From Podospora pseudocomata (taxonomy: Eukaryota; Ascomycota; Sordariomycetes; Sordariales; Podosporaceae), in NCBI RefSeq assembly GCF_035222375.1, contig NC_085891.1:992001-1056000 (forward strand): a stretch of DNA of 64,000 nt, given 5' to 3'. This document shows positions 58,865 through 64,000 of the stretch, in pieces. Each line of letters starts with the position of its first letter. Position 1 is the stretch's first letter. Below the pieces are notes generated by a model that saw nothing but the letters and a program-made list of their open reading frames with translations, searched no databases and was not told where the DNA came from. Both the position numbers and the translations under genes were made by a program.

Positions 58865-59364
58865 GTTTCTGACTTTTGTTTGCTAACTCCTTTCCAGCAT
58901 TTGCCACTCACTTATCCCCCAGTGACAGTCTCGTGGTCTATTCCAGAAGACCCTTGAGGTGGCCTCGTTTACCACCCGGGCCGGAGACGATTATACCTTC
59001 TACACAGTTCCCGGCTACATCATGAAAAGTTCTCATGGCTTCTTAATTCCCGCGCTCCGCAAATAGGAATGATACGCACATCCTGACGAATACCACCCGT
59101 GTGGTATCATGGCGCTCACAAGGTGTGCCCAGCTTGGTGGCATTTATCGTTTTCAAGACCACCTTTTCTAATGGCCTTACATCAATATTTTTATTTCATA
59201 TTCGCTTGTCACCCTACCGCATGTGCCTGCAAGGTCCAGTGCCACCACGGGAACAGCAGCCTGTCCTAGATGGCTTCCTCGCCCTTTCTGGCCCCTATTC
59301 TCAAAAACTAGGCCTCGACTGTCTAGTTTGTCCCTCATACAACAAGTGTCATGTTGTCAATCTC

Positions 59365-59371
59365 TATATAA
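59365..59371 (+). promoter_or_regulatory. TATA box of the chitin deacetylase gene
   Basis: TATATAA lies 80 bp before the start codon at 59445. A second, closer word (TATATAG near 59414) is a weaker candidate. Confidence 0.65.
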
Positions 59372-59444
59372 GCTCCATGACCTCTCGTGTTTTCTCTTGC
59401 GGGTTTCCTTGTCTATATAGGTAGATCAAAAGCTCTCGTCAGCC

Positions 59445-61563
59445 ATGAAGCTTTCTGTTACCATCCTTGCCGCCTACCTGGGCTTGGCAGCGGCCCACGG
59501 CGAACATGAAGGCCAACATATTCCCAAGATTTTGGGTGGGAGAAAGTTCCTCTCTGAGATGGGAGCTCGCCGTAGGTGGTCCCAGGGTGTCCAACAGCCC
59601 AATGTGATCAAAAGGCACCCACCATCCCCCAAGCCTCAGCATCACGCCGACAAACGACAAGAAAACACCAGCGGCAAATGTGGCGCCAGTGGTGGAAGCT
59701 GCGCGGCAGGTTACTGTTGCTCGGCCGAAGGGTATGTCATTTGTCTGTTCACAAAAGCCAAAACATGCTGACATGGATATCAGATGGTGTGGAAGAGGCA
59801 TTGACTATTGCTCTGCCCCTGATTGCCAGCTGAACTACGGCCCTGGTTGCGACGGGGTAAAATATCACCATGTCATGAAGAAGGAATATTGTCGAGACTA
59901 ACACGCCACAGAACAAAAAGCCAAGTGGCCCGGATACCTCCGGAGTTGCTCGCCCAAAGCTTGGAAGCGTCTTGTATGGCGGAGCTGGTATTTACGACTG
60001 CGTCACATCGGGAGATATTGCCCTAACATTTGATGACGGGCCATACCTCTATACAAACGATCTGTTAGATAAGTTGAGGGTACGTGCCTGTTTTTGGATT
60101 CAGGATATGCTTCTGACATTTGAACAGAGCTATGGAGCCAAAGCAACATTCTTCCTCACCGGAACGAATATCGGTAAAGGCATGATCAACGATCCTGCCA
60201 CGCCGTATCCCGCCATAATCAAGGTAAATATGCCTTCAGCGTTCGAGTTCTTGTAGTCACTCACACATGAACAGAGGATGCATGCCGAGGGCCACCAAAT
60301 CGCCAGCCACACTTGGTCTCACCAGAACGCAAGTCAAATGACCAACACCCAGTTCACCAACCAGATGGTGTGGAATGAGATTGCGCTCAACTCGATTCTT
60401 GGATTCTTCCCAACTTACATGAGGTGAGCTCCCATGCTGACATCCCAACCGCCCGAGACTTACCAGATACTTCAGACCGCCGTATTCCATCTGCCAACGG
60501 GAATGTCAAAACATCCTCTCCACCCTCGGCTATCACACCATCTACTTCAACCTCGACACGGCCGGCTACCTAAACGACAGCCCCCGCGCAATCCAGACGA
60601 GCAAGAACATCTGGGATGACGCCATCGAAGGCTCCGACCCAGAAACAGACAGCTTCCTCCAGATCGAGCACGACATCCACCAGCAAATCGTCTACAACCT
60701 CACCGACTACATCCTCACCTCTCTGTTCTCCAACGGCTACCGAGCCGTCACGGTAGGTGAATGCCTAGGCGACCCGCCATCAAACTGGTACCGTGCTGGT
60801 CCGGCCTCGTCGTCACCCTCATCATCACCATCATCGGCGGCTGTGCCCACCAGAACAACAATCTCTGTTGCCCCGACAAGAACGGGCGCAAGCACAGATG
60901 GTACCTGCGGCAACGGCATCACATGCGCGGGGACCAGATGGGGAGCCTGCTGTTCCTCCTTTGGGTTCTGCGGGGTGGGCGAGGAGTACTGCCAGTTGGG
61001 CAACGGGTGCCAGGCAGCGTGGGGGAGGTGCGATGGTGATGCTCCTGCTGTGAGCAGCAGTTCTTCTCGGACGAGTATCAGTACCCGGTATGTCATCAGC
61101 AGCACCAGCACAGCAACCAGCACACGCACGAGCATCAGTACCCGGTCTGTTATCACGAGCACGGCGAGGAGTACGAGTACTAGCACGAGCTCTCGTAGTA
61201 GTGTCAGTACGCGGTATGTGATTAGCAGCACGAGCACGAGCACCAGGAGGAGCACGAGCACGAGTACATCAAGAAGCACGTCAACATCCGCCACGAGAAC
61301 CAGAACCACTTGTGAGTTTTCCACCCATCTTGATCATGTTTCCGGTTGCTAACTGTGAAACAGCAACTACGACATCCACCAGACCAACCTCCACCCCCGG
61401 CCTCGCCATCAGTGAAGATGGTCTCTGTGGTCCAGAGAACCAACAGACGTGCGAGGGGAGCGAGTTTGGGACCTGCTGCGGGCCGTCGGGGAGGTGCAGC
61501 TCGAGTAGTATTGCTTGTTTGGCGATTTTGGGGTGTCAGGAGAGGTATGGGAGGTGTGTTTAA
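59445..61563 (+). CDS. Secreted chitin deacetylase (CE4) with three chitin-binding type-1 modules
   Basis: Seven exons (59445-59731, 59784-59856, 59912-60079, 60128-60223, 60275-60423, 60476-61311, 61364-61563) encode 602 residues. Signal peptide MKLSVTILAAYLGLAAA. CBM18 module 1 lies at about 78-119, rich in Cys. The NodB domain follows with TFDDGPY (Asp161, Asp162), the metal His220 and His224 in SHTWSH, RPPY from Arg258, and IEHDIH near its end. Then come CBM18 module 2 (CGNGITCAGTRWGACC), a Ser/Thr-rich stalk with repeated STRYVISST units, and CBM18 module 3 at the C-terminus. The family removes acetyl groups from chitin, in cell-wall remodelling or in hiding chitin from hosts. All six introns are 48-55 bp and every phase closes. 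Confidence 0.92.
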
Positions 61564-62394
61564 CTTTCAGGTTTGCTTTTTCTTTTTCCAAAGTGTATAG
61601 TTGTCGGAAGTGGGTAGTTGCACATGGACATTATTTAATTTCTGCTGGTATAAGGCGATGTACTATGCAAGTGTGAGTAGAATAGGGAATTGGAAAATGG
61701 TGTGGTTCGGTGTGTGTAAAAGTAGGTAGGTAAGGTAGATGGTTGCCTGCTCTTGTGGAGGATTCGGTGAGATGACTGGATGCCAACAAGGAAGAGAGAT
61801 GAGGTTGCTGCCTGCGAGAACACGTGTTGTGGAACTGGGTACAATGGAGAAAAAATGATGTTGATGGGACGATGTGATGGGAGGACAACAGATCGCGGGT
61901 GAGGACCCGATAGGGGATGCTGTGTTACGGCTTGCGGGGTGATGCACATCATGCTGCTAGCCGGGAGGGGGATTACACGATAGGGCGTGGGGGGAAATGA
62001 AACTCGGATGCCTTATTCCGGATTCTCGGTGACGTGTTGCATGGGTTCGTTGAGCATGTCTGGGTCGGAGAGAAAGCACCCTCACGAGAAAATAGTTGAG
62101 ACAGCAACAGTAGGTTAAACACAGTAATATTGTAGACCGTACACCTCGAAGGACAATCGTCAGGTCTTTGAATATATTCAAAAGGGCCTATTAACTTACT
62201 TTTGAGCCACGGTTAACTCCCATATAACATAGATTGATTCCTTTTTTGGTTGTGCCAATTATACTTTTGTGGGTAGGTGAGAAGAAGTCATGAAGAGGTT
62301 GTCAGTTCACTACAAGTCAGAGTCGAACTGAGTGGACGTCAAGATCAGGGGCACATCTTCCTTATCAACCAAGCAACTCCCCCAAAAAAACCAC
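61564..62394. other. Intergenic region downstream of the chitin deacetylase gene
   Basis: No supported gene. It contains TAGGTAGGTAAGG-type words near 61722-61736 and becomes repeat-like towards the right. Confidence 0.55.
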
Positions 62395-62822
62395 ATGTCA
62401 CCTCACCTACCACCAGTGGTGGCAAAAATGCGAGAAATCCCCCACGCAGTCATCCCAACATTTAACCTCAATCCTTCCCTGTCCCAGAGGGCCATGGGGG
62501 AGAGCCCCGGCACACTGGTGGCATCAATTTATCGCTCGGTCTCACAGATCCAAAGTTTCCCCCCTGGAGTTGCCAGGGTAAATTTCGTCATCTACCATGC
62601 CAAACAACAAGTGTTGAAGTATCTGTGCGCCGGGTCACGAACAACTGCTAACCCTACGACTTGAACGTAGGACCTCTGCCGATGCTGCTGCTACCAGTTT
62701 GGACGGCTCTAACCCCAAACTTGACAGTGGTTTAGGTTTGAGACTCATTTTCTTTCTTTTTTTTTTTTTTTTTTTTTTTTTGCGAGGCTGCGTGCTGACC
62801 GTTGCACCAGTTGGGGGGTTTC
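62395..62822 (-). repeat. tRNA-headed SINE-like repeat, copy A (minus strand, interrupted)
   Basis: Read on the minus strand it starts with an A-box, TGGTGCAACGGTCA (62796-62809). After an interruption it has a perfect T-arm with B-box (62653-62671, loop TTCAAGT between 5-bp stems). The anticodon-arm region is broken by about 125 bp that begins with a 25-nt A run. The 3' end (minus sense) carries GGATGACTGCGTGGG and ATTTCTCGCATT at 62427-62455, which copy B shares. It cannot be a working tRNA. It is best read as an old tRNA-derived retroposon with a later insertion or rearrangement. Confidence 0.72.
62757..62781. repeat. Poly-T run, about 25 nt, inside repeat copy A
   Basis: An A run on the minus strand, lying between the A-box and B-box parts of the repeat. 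It could be the tail of an inserted retroelement. Confidence 0.9.
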
Positions 62823-63234
62823 TCTGGTTGCCGGCAGAGCAAGCCGAACCTGGCTGATAAAACGGCAGGCAGGCAGGCAAGCAGACAGAAAGACAGACAT
62901 TATATGATGATGTGCAAAAAAGAGAGAGCAATATGGAAAGCAGCAGCATGGGACATTTTCAACATGTATTTTACTGACGAGGTAATATTAAAGATGAAAA
63001 TGATGACGGTTGTGTGTCTGTGTAACGACAATAGTCAAAAGTTCAGAACCCCCCTGACGATGAGAATGCATTTGACGAGAGGATTTACTTGACGATGAGA
63101 ATGTATTTGAAGAGGAGTATATACTTGATGACGGGATGGAGGTATGTAATGGGGTATGATGACGGCAAAGGCATACAGCAATAGAGACACACGACGATGG
63201 AGACACACCACAATAAAGGCACTTAAAAAGACAT
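62823..63234. other. Spacer between the two tRNA-headed repeats
   Basis: No gene is seen. It has A-rich repeats of GATGAGAATG..TTTGA type (about 63057-63125). A stretch near 63046-63067 resembles the tail motif of the repeats only weakly. Confidence 0.5.
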
Positions 63235-63493
63235 CATCAAAAAATAAAAATAAAAAAAGAATGTGAGAAATTCCCATGCAGCCATCCTTCCTCCCCCATA
63301 CAGGGTAGCCAGTGGGTCGAGAACGACACGGAAGTCAATAGAGGGACTTTGCTCCCCCGAGATCTTCAACGATCCCATTGGATATGTTCAAGATCCTGCT
63401 CTCTAAAGGAGAGAGAGCTGCAAACCCTGCGACTCGAACGCAGGACCGCTGCCTTTGGGGCAGACATGCTAACCGTTACACCAATCGGGAGTG
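63235..63493 (-). repeat. tRNA-headed SINE-like repeat, copy B (minus strand, about 260 bp)
   Basis: Minus-strand reading: A-box TGGTGTAACGGTTA (63470-63483), anticodon-like hairpin CTGCC-CCAAA-GGCAG, T-arm with B-box TTCGAGT (63426-63444), a 140-bp body, the shared tail GGATGGCTGCATGGG with ATTTCTCACATT (63260-63287), then a T-rich end. The acceptor stem does not pair, and the anticodon loop lacks the usual T at position 33, so this is not a functional tRNA gene. The presence of both internal promoter boxes suggests RNA polymerase III transcription, at least in its founder. Confidence 0.78.
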
Positions 63494-63559
63494 TTTTCTT
63501 TGTTGATGAGAGAGTAGTTGGGCAGTCGCTCGATAAGGCAGCAGGCAGGCAGATATCGG

Positions 63560-63735
63560 ATGGTATATAAGGAAGGAGCAGTATGAAAAGAGCAGCATAG
63601 GGAACAGTAGCATGAAAAGGAGAAGCCTGAGAAAAAGCAGTATGGGGAAAATTAGTATGGGGAAAAGAAGCATGAAAAAAAAGCATGCAAAAGAGAGGGA
63701 TGGAAAAAAGAAGCATGGGACAATATAACACAGGG
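63560..63735. repeat. Purine-rich degenerate minisatellite
   Basis: Units of about 14-18 bp built on (A)GCATG or GTATGGGG followed by A-rich spacers, roughly ten copies. Strong A/G bias on the plus strand. Confidence 0.7.
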
Positions 63736-64000
63736 TAATACACCTTGGCATATTGCTAAGGAGGTAAGGGTGAAGACCTGGGACAAAAGGATAATGGCCG
63801 TCTATGTGATAGATAAAAAAAGTCAAAAAATGAGAACCCCCGAGCAGCTACCTCACTGCACCCCCACGGTCATCTTTCTGTTTTTTTCTTTCTCTGAGAG
63901 CATATTTGCGGCTTTAGCTTTTCCTCTCTTGTAGAGGAATCGGTTTCGACACGAGCGAAGTTTTTGTTCTTATACCCTCTAAGGGGACAGGGTCTGAGAT
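63736..64000. other. Right edge of the window, no gene
   Basis: A sequence near 63830-63880 resembles the tail part of the tRNA-headed repeats (AACCCCCGAGCAGCTACC against AATTCCCATGCAGCCATCC), but without a head. The final 100 bp could begin another element that continues outside. No coding region is supported. Confidence 0.4.

Larger units (their letters stand above)
58047..59444. other. Intergenic region upstream of the chitin deacetylase gene
   Basis: 1.4 kb. It holds a perfect inverted repeat at 58838-58864 and two TATA-like words near the deacetylase gene (listed separately). A stretch at about 58,440-58,700 reads like a mitochondrial presequence in one frame but has no ATG and no continuing domain, so no gene is called. 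Confidence 0.55.

Noticed and set aside
63422-63493. A functional tRNA gene on the minus strand
   Set aside because: A-box and T-arm are good, but the acceptor stem does not pair and the anticodon loop lacks the standard T at position 33.
1-64000. Secondary-metabolite cluster, CRISPR array or toxin-immunity system
   Set aside because: No synthase, array-like spacing or paired effector genes were seen. Neighbouring genes belong to unrelated basic processes.

Overview
The window looks like a stretch of chromosome from a filamentous ascomycete. It is most likely a Sordariomycete, and probably one of the Sordariales. Introns are short (mostly 49-120 bp) with GT-AG ends and clear CTAAC/CTGAC branch points. 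The gene content is ordinary fungal housekeeping plus secreted wall- and biomass-acting enzymes. Tandem repeats and tRNA-derived repeats sit between genes. The taxon is inferred from protein and intron style; no database was consulted. I reconstructed 19 protein genes, and in every model the exon phases close to a whole number of codons.

Layout. 0-16.5 kb is gene-rich: SAR1 (COPII GTPase), a Tgl3/4/5-type patatin lipase, a DFG10-type polyprenol reductase, an ALKBH6-like dioxygenase (minus strand), a HOS4-like ankyrin/coiled-coil protein and the DRG-family GTPase RBG1. 16.5-25.2 kb is a gene desert of 8.7 kb. It leads into a gene for a protein with CENP-B-type DNA-binding helices and no transposase domain. 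28-41 kb holds a PXA-domain protein split by a 1.68-kb intron (minus), MSS51 (minus) sharing a 422-bp divergent promoter with RSE1/SF3B3, and an intracellular zinc-finger/LysM protein (minus). 42-52 kb holds an IAH1-like SGNH esterase, a conserved protein I do not recognise, an isochorismatase-family hydrolase (minus) and the bifunctional thiamine enzyme THI6 (minus). 52-62 kb holds a secreted GH30 glycosidase with a GC-AG intron, two divergently placed DUF5672 paralogues, and a chitin deacetylase carrying three chitin-binding modules. 61.5-64 kb has no gene. It carries two tRNA-headed, SINE-like repeats and other debris.

The genes do not form a single pathway. The secretion theme recurs (SAR1, polyprenol reduction for glycosylation, DUF5672 membrane proteins, GH30, chitin deacetylase). 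MSS51 and RSE1 are each essential-type organelle or nuclear genes placed back to back.

The observations most worth a second look are these: the tRNA-headed repeat family at the right end, with transition-biased divergence that suggests repeat-induced point mutation; a second tRNA-headed repeat with 65-bp tandem units near 5 kb; the 1.68-kb intron; the 8.7-kb desert before the CENP-B-type gene; and a gene-wide swing from C-ending to G-ending codons along many coding strands. I saw no convincing novel multi-gene system such as a biosynthetic cluster, CRISPR array or toxin-immunity pair.
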